From Streptomyces sp. SPB074 (GTDB lineage Bacteria; Actinomycetota; Actinomycetes; Streptomycetales; Streptomycetaceae): DNA of 64,000 bases. The stretch is from the NCBI RefSeq assembly GCF_000154905.1, contig NZ_GG770539.1, forward strand, positions 6,149,773-6,213,772, given 5' to 3'. Shown piece after piece: positions 17,619 to 27,000 of the stretch. The notes beneath the pieces were generated by a model, which saw only the letters and a list, made by a program, of their open reading frames with translations, searched no databases and was not told where the DNA came from. The translations under genes were made by a program, and so were the position numbers. How positions within the stretch are numbered: the first letter of the stretch is position 1; the number at the start of each line of letters is the position of its first letter.

Positions 17619-17664
17619 GGGGCACCGGCCTCACCAGGAGAGGTGGTGCCCGGCCCGAAACCAG
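17619..17664 (-). promoter_or_regulatory. Start-associated box plus hairpin, copy 5
   Basis: CTGGTTTCGGGCCGGGC at 17648-17664. GGGCACC (17645-17651) pairs with GGTGCCC (17620-17626) right before the GTG; GGTGAGG in the loop is the likely ribosome binding site. Confidence 0.7.
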
Positions 17665-17698
17665 ACGGCGCCCCAGCTTTCGGCCAGGGGATTTCAGA

Positions 17699-18357
17699 CT
17701 AGCGGGAGCCCTGCCGCATCCCAGAGACCTGCTCGTCCTCGGCGGCGAGCTGCGCCAGCAACGCAGCCGTCGAAGCTCCGGCGGCCCCGGCAGGCGCGGC
17801 GGCGGCCCGGCGCCGCCCCCCGCGCTCTCCACGAGGCGGCGCGTACAACACGGTACGGATACGGGCCCGCTCCGCGTCGTCCTCGGCCGCCGCGTACATC
17901 GACGCCTCCGCAGCGCTCAGGAGGCGCGCGAGCGTCCACGAGCGGGGGTCGATCCCTTGGAGCGCGAGGGCGCCGTCCCACTCGTCCCACCCCTCCGCGA
18001 TGCTCGCGACGAGTCGGTCGACGACGTAGGAGGGCGCCCGCCCCCGTACAGGTCACCGACCCACTCCACCAGTTCGAGCAGGACCCGCATGGGCAGCCTC
18101 ATGCTGGCGAACCGCTCAGCGGACTCCGGCAACATCAACTTCGCGAGAAAGGCACGCGTCGCAGCGGTGACGTCACGGGCCTGCGCCGCGTCCATGTCGT
18201 CATCGCCGGCCGCGCGACGCGCGTCCAGGATCTCCTGGTAGGCATCGAGGTAGTCGTCCCCGTCGACCTCGGGTACGAAGGCCAGCTCGTCATCGCCGAT
18301 CTCAGCGATGTGCGGCTCGGTACGCAACGCGAAGTTCTTGCTCGCCACGGCGGGCAC
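17699..18357 (-). CDS. Tail assembly chaperones, -1 frameshift pair
   Basis: The zero-frame product (G) runs from GTG 18357 to a stop at 17917 (146 residues; acidic, starting MPAVASKNFALRTEPHIAE). A -1 shift near the GGGGG tract at 18041-18045, in the sequence TAC GGG GGC GGG, joins a second frame (SYVVDRLVASIAEGWDEWDG onward) that ends at 17699 and gives the longer G-T fusion. This arrangement just upstream of the tape measure is a hallmark of siphoviruses; the products fold and load the tape measure. The slip site is not a perfect heptamer, so its exact place is inferred. Confidence 0.75.
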
Positions 18358-18390
18358 CCTTCTTGCGGATTGTGCCCGGCCCGAAACCAG
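18358..18390 (-). promoter_or_regulatory. Start-associated box plus hairpin, copy 6
   Basis: CTGGTTTCGGGCCGGGC at 18374-18390. CGGGCAC (18372-18378) pairs with GTGCCCG (18351-18357); here the start codon GTG itself lies in the stem and AAGAAGG lies in the loop. TACCCT lies about 11 nt upstream of the box. Confidence 0.7.
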
Positions 18391-18504
18391 ACGGCCCCGT
18401 CAGGGTAACTCCACAACCTGTTCCGCTTCCCGCTGAACCAGGCCCCCTGCACAGCGGTTACTCCTGCCAGAGGTCGGCGTGGATGGAACACTCGCGTCAG
18501 CGCC

Positions 18505-19446
18505 ATGGGAGAGGATGTGGAAGCAGCGATGAGACGGATCGTCTTTTCGCCCATGAGGCGGCATAGGAATGCTTCTTTGGATGCCAGGATTGAATCCATC
18601 CGAGGCGATTTGGGCATTCTTGGATACTCGTGGATTACTTCCCTTCCCTTGCATATATGCGTGGCATTGCGCGAATCCAGCAAGTGGACGGGTCGGGCGC
18701 TTATTCACTGGATGGGTGGTTTTTGGTTTCTCTGGACGGTGGGATCGATTGCGGCGGAAAGGTTAATGGAGGGTTCTATGCCTCGTCTGGGGGCTGCCCA
18801 AACCGTTCTGTTTTTCGCCGCACTCTATGCGTACATCCTGACTCTTTTTGCCCCTGCGCAGGCGCGGCGCTATCGGCTAGTAGAAGCCTGCGTAAGGGCC
18901 ATTGAGGCTTGCGCTGCGGCTCACGGGAGGGGGAATCTGCAACATGCGGGGTTGAACATGGTCTCGACGCGCGTGAGCGCAGTTGAGCAGGCCATTTTCC
19001 GTGCGCCGCGCGCGTTGGGACTGGTTGGGCCTACGCGCCGTTCGCGACGTGACGTGCTCAGGCAGCACGCCAACGCCGTGGTTCTCGCTCTGCGAGCGAG
19101 CGAGGAGGGGCTCGATGGCCGACGCAAAGACGCCTGTCTAGGGGAGCTGGCGGGCCTGCTACTCCAGATCGCCTCCAGTGCCGCTGCCGGTCGGATCGGC
19201 GAACTCCTCCCTGAGAGCGCTACCGTCGCCTACGAGGGTATGCGCGTTTCCGATTGGGCGCCGCTGCGAACCGTCTGTGTAGCAGCGGCAGTCATCGCTA
19301 CGGCCCTGGGAGTAACACTTCTTGGTCTTGAGGCGCCCATTGCCGAACTCGTTATCACGTGCGTCTTTGCCGTAGCGTCGCTTCTGGCGTTCGGCCGCAA
19401 CTGGCAGCGCATGACTCACCTGCTCGATCTGTTTCGACCAACCTGA
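18505..19446 (+). CDS. Plus-strand multi-pass membrane protein (moron-like)
   Basis: A 313-residue protein with about four membrane segments: two near residues 70-85 and 97-115, two near 258-278 and 281-297. A helical cytoplasmic domain lies between the pairs. Base composition is visibly less GC-rich than the flanking tail genes, particularly at 18520-18860, suggesting recent acquisition. It interrupts the late operon between tail genes on the opposite strand. A lysogenic-conversion or exclusion role is inference; no family recognised. ATG 18529 is an alternative start. Confidence 0.65.
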   Translation: MGEDVEAAMRRIVFSPMRRHRNASLDARIESIRGDLGILGYSWITSLPLHICVALRESSKWTGRALIHWMGGFWFLWTVGSIAAERLMEGSMPRLGAAQTVLFFAALYAYILTLFAPAQARRYRLVEACVRAIEACAAAHGRGNLQHAGLNMVSTRVSAVEQAIFRAPRALGLVGPTRRSRRDVLRQHANAVVLALRASEEGLDGRRKDACLGELAGLLLQIASSAAAGRIGELLPESATVAYEGMRVSDWAPLRTVCVAAAVIATALGVTLLGLEAPIAELVITCVFAVASLLAFGRNWQRMTHLLDLFRPT

Positions 19447-19458
19447 CAAGCGCTCGAT

Positions 19459-19827
19459 TCAGAGACCTTCTCGCAATGCTCGCGAAAGGAAATCATTCGC
19501 CCGCGTCCCCGGATGATGGACGACCGCTGCGAAGACCGTGCGCCCTCCGGCCTGGAACCGCAGCGCGCGCGCCCTGCGGGGACGGATGATGTGCGGCGCC
19601 GTGCCATGAAGGACGTACCGGCTGGCCGGGTGTGTGCTCGTGATGATCGCTTCCATGCCTCGACCACGCCCCTCGACCCGCATCGTGATGCCCCGCGCCA
19701 TGCTGCCCGGCGCGTACGCGCGCGCCAAGTCCGCGACGCGCTCGGCGCGACGCCGCAACGTCTGCTCGCCGACGCCGCCGAGCAGCCTCTCCGCGAAGCG
19801 CGGCCCGATCGACACCTCGACCTTCAC
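19459..19827 (-). CDS. Tail-completion / HK97 gp10-like protein
   Basis: The 122-residue product has the pattern of gp10-like head-tail joining proteins (RAERVADLARAYAPGSMARGI, YVLHGTAPHIIRPRRARALRF). Its place between a putative connector and the tail genes agrees. GAGGAGG precedes the GTG, which overlaps the upstream stop (GTGA). Confidence 0.7.
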   Translation of the reverse strand: MKVEVSIGPRFAERLLGGVGEQTLRRRAERVADLARAYAPGSMARGITMRVEGRGRGMEAIITSTHPASRYVLHGTAPHIIRPRRARALRFQAGGRTVFAAVVHHPGTRANDFLSRALREGL

Positions 19828-20408
19828 GACACCTCCTCAGCGGGGCACGGAGCGCATCCTGACAAGGCGACGGTGACGCGCTGCTCGACACCGACGCAGC
19901 CGCCCTGCGGGCCGACAATCCGCGACTCGCCCATGAGGAACCGTCGCCCCCGCCGACCGCCCGTCTGCGGCAGGCAGCACAGCAGCGCGGTGTAGATCGT
20001 GGACGCGTCGGTGTGCGTGATCCGCGCGGCGGCGGCCTGCTCCTTGCAGGTGGGTGGGCACCCGCGCTCGTCGATCACCGGCGCGCACCGCAGCAGGGTG
20101 ACGACCAGCTCGGCGGCGAGCGTCGAAGGTGGGGTGCACCCGCGCGTGCCCAGGACGGACCGGTCCTGCTCCGGGAACGAGGACGAAGGGAAGAGACGAG
20201 CGACGTGCACGGTGAGTTGGCCGCCGGCCCCGGAGCTGCCGCACGGGTCGTCGCAACCGTCCCAGGCCGGGGCGCCCGGCACCACGCACGCGCGACACGG
20301 ACAGCCGGGCTGCCCGTCGACCTCGGCCTCGGTCGCGTCCAAGGCGCTGCACACGCACGCCAGGATGGTCTCCGCCATGTCGTGCACGGTGTACGGAGTC
20401 AGGGCCAT
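19824..20408 (-). CDS. Cys-rich head-tail connector protein
   Basis: A 194-residue protein with multiple CxC/CxxC clusters (CPCRACVV, GCDDPCGSSG, GCPPTCKEQ). Length and position between connector and gp10-like genes suggest a head-tail stopper or neck protein. Overlaps the genes on both sides. Confidence 0.55.
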   Translation of the reverse strand: MALTPYTVHDMAETILACVCSALDATEAEVDGQPGCPCRACVVPGAPAWDGCDDPCGSSGAGGQLTVHVARLFPSSSFPEQDRSVLGTRGCTPPSTLAAELVVTLLRCAPVIDERGCPPTCKEQAAAARITHTDASTIYTALLCCLPQTGGRRGRRFLMGESRIVGPQGGCVGVEQRVTVALSGCAPCPAEEVS

Positions 20409-21211
20409 GTGGTCTGCCTCGGGCGCCGGAAGTCGGGGGAGTAGACGCGCGCGGGGGAAGCGAGCCGGTAGGGGTTCACCGTGCTGAGCCACAGGTCACT
20501 GAAGGGGAGTCCAGTCCTGCCGTCGGTGAAGATCATGGTGGGATCGGCCAGTTCCACCGTGACGCCCTGACGCACGGCCCGGGTGACGTTGCCGGGGAGC
20601 CGGCACGGCCCGCAGGACCCGGCGGCCTCGGGGCACGCCTTGATCAGCTCGCAGGTCAGCTCGGACACGGCGGCCGTCGCGGACTCGTCCAGAGGCAGCC
20701 CGGTGCGGTAGGTGATGGCGGCGGTGCCCGGCTCGGTCGGCGGCGCGGCCATGTCCTGGCAGACCGGCCAGCACTCCCCGTCCACGCGGACCAGCATGTT
20801 CGCGGAGTCGACGCGGTACGCCTCGGGCACAAGGGCCTCGCCGTCGACGAGGACCTCGACGATGTCGTGCACCGGACCGTCGAGGCGTACCTCGCACAGC
20901 TCCGTGCACGAGCACGACGAGCGACACCCGCACGCGCGCGCGTTGCGCCAGGCGCCGTCCGCGCCGAGGTAGGGCACCCACCCGCCGGTGCTCGGCCCGG
21001 CGTAGCGCGCGGGCATGAGCGTCTCGGCGCAGGACCGGGCGCACGGTCTCACCGTGATCGGGCACGACGGCCCCCACCGGCGCCCGGACATGCGCCACAA
21101 GATCTGCGAGGCGACCATCCGCCACCGGTCGATGACGGCCTGGTCCAGGTCTTCGGGCAGGTCGCAGCACAGCTCGACCGGCCAGGGCTCGCATACCTCG
21201 TGGCGGGGCAT
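20399..21211 (-). CDS. Head-tail connector protein, Cys-rich
   Basis: A 270-residue protein beginning MPRHEVCEPWPVELCCDLPE and containing CGCRSSCSCTELCEVRLDGP followed by VHDIVEVLVDGEAL. That motif resembles adaptor-type (gp6-like) connector proteins of actinophages. It begins with a TGATG overlap with the upstream transferase gene. Confidence 0.6.
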   Translation of the reverse strand: MPRHEVCEPWPVELCCDLPEDLDQAVIDRWRMVASQILWRMSGRRWGPSCPITVRPCARSCAETLMPARYAGPSTGGWVPYLGADGAWRNARACGCRSSCSCTELCEVRLDGPVHDIVEVLVDGEALVPEAYRVDSANMLVRVDGECWPVCQDMAAPPTEPGTAAITYRTGLPLDESATAAVSELTCELIKACPEAAGSCGPCRLPGNVTRAVRQGVTVELADPTMIFTDGRTGLPFSDLWLSTVNPYRLASPARVYSPDFRRPRQTTWP

Positions 21212-21915
21212 CAGCGGGGCCCAGTCTCGTACGGGCCCGGCTCGGGGAAGCGGGCCCGGATGTGCGCTCCGACCTGGCCGTGCGCGAAGCTGTCGGGCAG
21301 GGTGCTCAGGAACGGGACGCTGCGAGGGAAGGCGGGCCCCCTCGTGAGGATCTTCGGGTCGCTGATCTCCCGGCCGCCGAGCTGGTGCATCATCCCGTAC
21401 AAGGTCCGCTTGTGCAGGACCTCCAGGTGCGCCCCGGTGTCCAGCGTCTCCAGCACCTGCGCCTTCCGCATCGGCATCGGGACGTGCAGCTCGTAGGAGA
21501 GCGGCCGGTGGTGGCCGAGCTGCGCGAGCAGGACCCGGGTCTCGCGCAAGCCCCGCAGATACCGGCCTCGGCCGCGAGTCGCGTAGTACGCCTCGACGCG
21601 AGCGAGAGGTCCCCGGTGCAGCACCGGCATGCGGTCCAGCGGGCGCATGATGAAGAAGTCGTCGTTGAAGTAGAGGAAGCCCTCGGCGACCTCGGGGTGC
21701 TCGGCCGCCGCGCGCAGGTTGGCCGTCGAGCTCTGGTACTTCGTGGCCCTCGGCGGGACCGGGATGCGCCCGACACCTCGTACCCAGGACGGGCAGTGCC
21801 CCGCAATCCACACCCGCGCGTGCGGCAGGTGCGCGAGAGAGCGCAGCGAGTACCGCAGCTCCTCGTTGCGGTCCCCGGGCTTGACCACGTACACGATGTC
21901 GGGCGCGGCGGGCAT
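21211..21915 (-). CDS. Stealth-like sugar-phosphate transferase
   Basis: The 234-residue product matches the Stealth-family pattern: DIVYVVKPGDRNEELRYSLRS, then WIAGHCPSWV and the highly characteristic FLYFNDDFFIMRPL block. Stealth proteins transfer hexose-1-phosphate to polysaccharide or carbohydrate acceptors. This copy is compact and lies inside the connector/tail operon with TGATG coupling to the next gene, so a virion or host-envelope decoration role is plausible. Substrate and partner are inference. GAGGTG precedes the ATG. Confidence 0.7.
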   Translation of the reverse strand: MPAAPDIVYVVKPGDRNEELRYSLRSLAHLPHARVWIAGHCPSWVRGVGRIPVPPRATKYQSSTANLRAAAEHPEVAEGFLYFNDDFFIMRPLDRMPVLHRGPLARVEAYYATRGRGRYLRGLRETRVLLAQLGHHRPLSYELHVPMPMRKAQVLETLDTGAHLEVLHKRTLYGMMHQLGGREISDPKILTRGPAFPRSVPFLSTLPDSFAHGQVGAHIRARFPEPGPYETGPR

Positions 21916-21917
21916 CG

Positions 21918-22619
21918 TCAGGACACCTCGCACAGTTCGCCCGCGACCGGCACGTACGTGGTGCTCGTCTCGGGCGGCTCGACGGTTGTGGTGAAGATCC
22001 GGCGGTGGCAGGTCGAGCCGAGCGGCGCGAGCATCGGCCCAGGGGTTCCGGCTGCGTCCTGCGCCATCACGTCGTACGGCCCCATGCCCCATTTCCCGCC
22101 CGCACGCGTGGCTCCCGTAAGGGTGAAGTTGACTGCCTCGCCTGCGAGTTCGAGGTCACCGATGATCCCGTTGGTGATCCACGGCATGATGCCGTACAGC
22201 CACGCACCGTCCGCAGCGTCGTCTTCGCAGACGTCCTCACCGAGCACGTCCGCCCAGAATTCGAGCGCAAAACCCGAGCGGCAAGGGATTGAGCAGGAGT
22301 CGAAACCGATCGGCCGGCCCGCGTAGTCGTAGAAGACGGGGCTCCCGGTCATCAGCTCGATCAGCTCGGGCGACGCCTGGAAGAAGGTGTAGGTGACGTC
22401 GAAGTTGTTGAAGGTCGGGCACGCCTTCTTGTACCCGCACTGGCGGCCGTTCCCGGCCTTGAAGGTGATGTCGTCGCCTTCGTCGATGTTCGCTTCCATC
22501 TGGAGGGAGGCGTGGCAGTCCGTCACGTACGAGGCTTCGGGGCCGCAGACGGGGCGACCGCAACCGTCGATGCGCGTGACCCGCACCACGTCGATGTTGC
22601 TGATAAGGGGAGCCGGCAT
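21918..22619 (-). CDS. Major tail protein
   Basis: A 233-residue protein (MPAPLISNIDVVRVTRIDGC) with an immunoglobulin-like beta pattern and several Cys. Its length, lone start-associated control element and position upstream of the tape measure/chaperone region fit the tail tube subunit. It is followed closely by the transferase gene. Confidence 0.7.
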   Translation of the reverse strand: MPAPLISNIDVVRVTRIDGCGRPVCGPEASYVTDCHASLQMEANIDEGDDITFKAGNGRQCGYKKACPTFNNFDVTYTFFQASPELIELMTGSPVFYDYAGRPIGFDSCSIPCRSGFALEFWADVLGEDVCEDDAADGAWLYGIMPWITNGIIGDLELAGEAVNFTLTGATRAGGKWGMGPYDVMAQDAAGTPGPMLAPLGSTCHRRIFTTTVEPPETSTTYVPVAGELCEVS

Positions 22620-22661
22620 GGCGAGCCTCCACGGTGAGTGGGAGGCCCGGCCCGAAACCAG
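22620..22661 (-). promoter_or_regulatory. Start-associated box plus hairpin, copy 7
   Basis: CTGGTTTCGGGCCGGGC at 22645-22661. GGGCCTCC (22641-22648) pairs with GGAGGCTC (22623-22630), with one G-U pair, burying the GGAGG ribosome binding site of the major tail gene. Confidence 0.75.
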
Positions 22662-22718
22662 ACGGCTCGCGAGTACGAGTGTAGGCGCGCGGCCCTGCGG
22701 CGCGCCTACACGGAAGGG

Positions 22719-23045
22719 TCAAGAAGAGATGTCGCTCTCGTGCCCGGACATGCGCCGGGCCGTTGCCTCGGGCACACCAGCGGTGCGAAGCGCCTCGTAG
22801 TCCTCCTGGCAGCGGGCCTGCGCGCGGGAGCGCTCCTCGGCCAGGTGCGTGTCCCGACGGGTGGCTAGCTTGGCCACGTAAGCGGTGTGCTCCTCCTCGG
22901 TGACGACACGGCCCGGCTTCGCGAGCACGGGCGGCGCGTCCCCGCCGGTGACAGCCTGGATGCGGCCCGCCGAGCCGTCCTCGTAGAGCACCCAGAACGT
23001 GCGCGACTCGGCATCGACATCGACGGGAGTGGGAGCGGTGGCCAT
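22719..23045 (-). CDS. Small virion-region protein
   Basis: A 108-residue protein: an N-terminal beta motif (TFWVLYEDGSAGRIQAVTGG) and a charged helical C-terminal half (EEEHTAYVAKLATRRDTHLA). It begins 2 nt after the upstream gene's stop. Function not recognised; similar small proteins flank fibres in Streptomyces phages. Confidence 0.55.
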   Translation of the reverse strand: MATAPTPVDVDAESRTFWVLYEDGSAGRIQAVTGGDAPPVLAKPGRVVTEEEHTAYVAKLATRRDTHLAEERSRAQARCQEDYEALRTAGVPEATARRMSGHESDISS

Positions 23046-23047
23046 GA

Positions 23048-23737
23048 TCAGACTCCGATCAGGAGAACGCGGATGTAGACCTGAATCCTGTTGTAGGTGG
23101 CGCCGCCGATGCCTCGACCGAGGGTGATATCGAAGGGCAGGGCGCGGGTCTCGCCGACCTCTAGGGCGTCCGCGAGGCCGAAGCACTTCGTCGTCTGGAC
23201 GTGGAAGTCCTGCTCCACCGTCGTGCCGGTGTTGCGGTGGAAGATCATTTCGTCGCCGCCGTGCCCGTACGCGGCGCCCGCTCCCGCCGGGAGGTCGAAG
23301 TCGATGTCCACCTCCCGTTCCAGCCAGACCAACGCGGGGCGGCAGCCCGGATTGGTCACGGTCGTCGTGAAGGTGTCGCCCGGCTGATCGAAGCCGGCGG
23401 GCACCACTAGATTCGGGTAGTCGCGGGTCTCGGTGTAGCTGAAGGCCGCCGCGAAGCCTCTGGGCTCCGAGCGCAGCACACCCGTGCTGTCGCACGCCAC
23501 GACGCCGCCGATGTCGTCGACGCTGCACTCGTACGGCCACATTCCCGTGGCCGCCATGAGCGGGGCAGTATCCGTGCCCGCCCCGGCGAGGCCGCACCCG
23601 GACACCAGATCCGGCGCGACCGGCTGCCCCGACGCCCCGATGACGTACGGCGCGGTGGTCGAGCCGTCACCATCGACGGTGATACCCGGGCCCGCGATCA
23701 CGCTGCACCCGCAGTACCGCTCCTCGCAGCAGCTCAT
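23048..23737 (-). CDS. Tail fibre-associated protein with Cys-rich anchor motif
   Basis: A 229-residue protein beginning MSCCEERYCGCSVIAGPGIT, whose first 30 residues parallel the protein at 7247-7870. The remainder looks like a beta-sandwich. The shared N-terminus suggests both attach to the same virion partner. AGGAGGGGG precedes the ATG, which overlaps the preceding stop. Confidence 0.6.
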   Translation of the reverse strand: MSCCEERYCGCSVIAGPGITVDGDGSTTAPYVIGASGQPVAPDLVSGCGLAGAGTDTAPLMAATGMWPYECSVDDIGGVVACDSTGVLRSEPRGFAAAFSYTETRDYPNLVVPAGFDQPGDTFTTTVTNPGCRPALVWLEREVDIDFDLPAGAGAAYGHGGDEMIFHRNTGTTVEQDFHVQTTKCFGLADALEVGETRALPFDITLGRGIGGATYNRIQVYIRVLLIGV

Positions 23738-24093
23738 GATTCCCCCTCCTGGGGTTCGACAGCGATCAGATGGACGGTGACGCCCGCCGCCGGGAGAGCG
23801 GCGGCGAGCAGGGAGATCCCCAGCAGCTCCACGACGGCGGCGCCCTCGGCCTGCACCGTCGTGGATGAGGCCGAGTTCGCGGTGACGCGGACCGACCGGA
23901 AGCCGCCGCCGTCGCCCTGGACCGCGACCGAGACGACTGGCGCGGCCTCGAAGGGCGGCTCCCAGGCGACGACCGCCTGGCCGCTGCTGGTGGTGACGGC
24001 GGTCGCGCGGGCTACCCGCACACCGGGACCCCCCGGCACCCCGGGCGGGCCCGGCGGCCCGGGAAGGGCGAGCCCGGCGCTCGTCCCGCTCAC
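23734..24093 (-). CDS. Small collagen-like tail protein
   Basis: A 119-residue protein with a short collagen-like segment (LPGPPGPPGVPGGPG) near residues 9-23 and a C-terminal beta domain. It is coupled by GTGA to the giant fibre gene and resembles 9760-10290 in layout. Likely a fibre accessory subunit. Confidence 0.6.
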   Translation of the reverse strand: MSGTSAGLALPGPPGPPGVPGGPGVRVARATAVTTSSGQAVVAWEPPFEAAPVVSVAVQGDGGGFRSVRVTANSASSTTVQAEGAAVVELLGISLLAAALPAAGVTVHLIAVEPQEGES

Positions 24094-27000
24094 AGGACCA
24101 CCCCCGCAGTCCACGCCACGGCCACCGGCCCGTCGCCCGCAGTTACCGTGAGCGGACCTGTCAGCGCGGCATCGGTCTCCCGCGCCACCGACCAGCCGAT
24201 GCTCTCGCCCGCGACCATGCCGCTCACCCCGTCCGCTGTAGTCACCATCGCCGTGCCGCGCGCCACGACCGATACGGACTGGAGCAGCGGCACCGTCTGG
24301 GCGTCCCAACTCGCGCCAGGCGGGAGGACGAGCCTGTGAGCCTGCACACCACGCGCCGGCGGGCCCGCAGCGGCAGGCCCTTCCTCGACCGGCGCCACCG
24401 GCTCGTACGGGCCCGTCAACCCCGGCGCGTACGTCCCCACCGTGCTGAGAGCACCCGTGCACGCGTCCACCGCGATCAGCTCGACATACGGCACGTCACC
24501 GACGCCGTCGCCATCCGTGTCGTCCCACCGGCACTCCTCGTGCAGGAATTCCGTGCAGTCCTCGCCGGGGGACTCCTCGTCCGGGGCGGGCCCGCAGACC
24601 CCGACCGTGCCGGACGCGGTGTACGGGGTGGAGCCGTCGAGGGCGGTGTCGATGGCCGATACCGCCGTGGCGATCCCGGGTGTGTAGACCAGGTGCCGCA
24701 GGAAGCCGGTGACCGTCCCGTCCGGGGCGGTATCGCACAAGGCGAGTGTCTCGGTGGTCGGGCAGCAGTCCCCACCGCTGTTATCGGCCGGGACGCACTG
24801 GCCGACGGTGCCGGTGACGATGTAGGGCTGGCCGCTCAGGGTGCTGTCGGAGGTCGCCACTACCCGCCCGGTCTCGCAGTCGGTGACCACCGACCGGAGG
24901 AACTGCACTGGCGTGCTGGCTTCACAGCCTTCCAGGGCCACGGACGCGGTGAACTGGTCGGCGGTCCAGCCCTTCGCGGTGCCGTGGAATGTCTCCAGGA
25001 TCACCGCGGCGTACAGGGTGCCGGCGGCGAGGTCGGCTGCGGTGACCGGCACCGTGACGGTGAGAGTCTGCACGTGCCCGACCGGCGCGTACGTGGTCAC
25101 GTCCTGCGCGGCCAACAGCGTCGTGCCCTGGTACAGGCGCAGCGCGCCGTCCCATAGCTGTCCGGCGCCGGGCCCGTTCTGGGTGACGCGTACGGAGACG
25201 GTGAGTGTGCCGGAGGCGCTGTCGCAGCCGGCCGGGGCGGCGGTGATGCGACCGGTGGCTACGGGGTTCACCTGGCCGGGGCCGGTGCCGGCCGGCCAGG
25301 TGAGGGTGCCGCCGGTCCACAGCGGGGTGTACGGGCCGGACAGGTCCGGGAACTGCGCCGGGGCCAGGCCGACGTCGGCGCCCGTGGCATCCGTGATGTC
25401 CGGGGACACGGTGACGGTGGAGTCGGCCGGGGCGTCGCACAGCAGCACCGAGGCGGTGTCGCGGCACGGCTCGGACCCCGGGCCGCAGATCCCGACCGTG
25501 CCGGACGGTGTGTACGGCGCGAATCCGTCGAGGGCGGTGTCGGTGACGGCGGCGGGCTGCCCGCCGCTGCCGTAGGTGATGTGCCGCAGGAACGGGCTGC
25601 TGCTGCCGTCCGGGGCGATGTCGCACAGAGTCAGGACCTCGACGTCCAGGCCGCTGCCTGCGCCCGCACCGCAGCCCGTGCCGCACGGCACGAGGTCGCC
25701 CTCGGGCGGGTCCGTGGCGATGCCCTGGGCGTCCAGCCACGACACAGTGACCGTGCCGTCGCACTCCTGGGAGTACACCTTCGTGTACTGGATCTCTTCG
25801 CATTCCTGGGCCGGGCCGAGAATCCACTGCTGTCCGGCCGCGTCCACGACGGTCATCGGCCCGTACACGGTCCGGGTGCCGCCGGTGGAGCCGACATACC
25901 AGGCACAGCCAGGCGCGGTCTGCGCCGCCCAGGTCGCACCGGACGGGTCCAGATTGGTGAGGGCCTGCGCCCAGTTCAGGTGCATGCCGGGCGCGGCGGC
26001 GGTGCCTTCGCCGCAGGGGCCGCCGTTGAAGGCCCGGCCGCCGCCGTCACCGATCACCTCCTGCCCGTTCACGATCCAGCTCGTGATCGTGTAGCCGCCC
26101 CTGGCCGGCTGGCACGGAAACTGCCCGCCTGGGCCCTGGACGCTGCCGCACTGCCCCGGCACACCCTCGATCAGGCTCGTGTTGTCGTATCCGGCCTCGG
26201 TGCGGGTGACCGCTCCGACGCACTCGGTGGAGAACGCGGAGGGGCAGGGCGGGTCCTGGCACAGGACCAGCTCGGCGCCGTCCGGCAGCTCGACCGGCTC
26301 GCCGGTGGTCGGGTCGGTGAGGCGCTGGAGGGTGCGGTCGCCGGTCTGGTTGTCGTAGACGCGCTCGACCAGGACTTGCGCGGTCACGGTGCCGGTGGCG
26401 GGGTCCACCGCGCACATCAGGTCGGACTCGACGTCCACGCGGGTCTCTGGCGGCGGGACCGGGCAGCAGTCCTGTGCGGGCCGGCACTGCCCCACCTGGC
26501 CTGTGACGGTGTAGGGCTGGCCGTCAAGGGTGGTGTCTGTCGTGGTCAGGGTCTGGCCGGTTTCGCAGTCGGTGACGATCGTCCGCAAGAACTGCACGGC
26601 CTGGACGCAGCCGCCCTGCCCGTACTCCACCGTCGCGGTGTAGGCGCTGGCCTCCCAGGACTTCGGGGCGGCAGGCACCCCGCCGCTCCCCGCTTCGTCC
26701 CAGGTCTCCAGGTCGATCCAGACGATGACGCCGCTGCTGGCGGTGGCGGCATCGACTGGGGCGGACACGGTCATGTGCCGGGTGGAGCCGACTCCGACAG
26801 AGCTGATGATCGGCGATGTCGCCAGCGTGGCCCCGTCTGGGGTGAGCAGGCGCATCCGGCCGTTCGTCAGGATGCCGGGGTTGGGGCCCGCGTTGCGGAC
26901 CTCGACGGCGGCGGTGACGGTAGCGGTGCCGTCGTCGCACGCGGGCCGGGTGCTGGTGATGATGCCGGCGGCGCAGCGGTGGACTTGCTTCGCACCGGTC

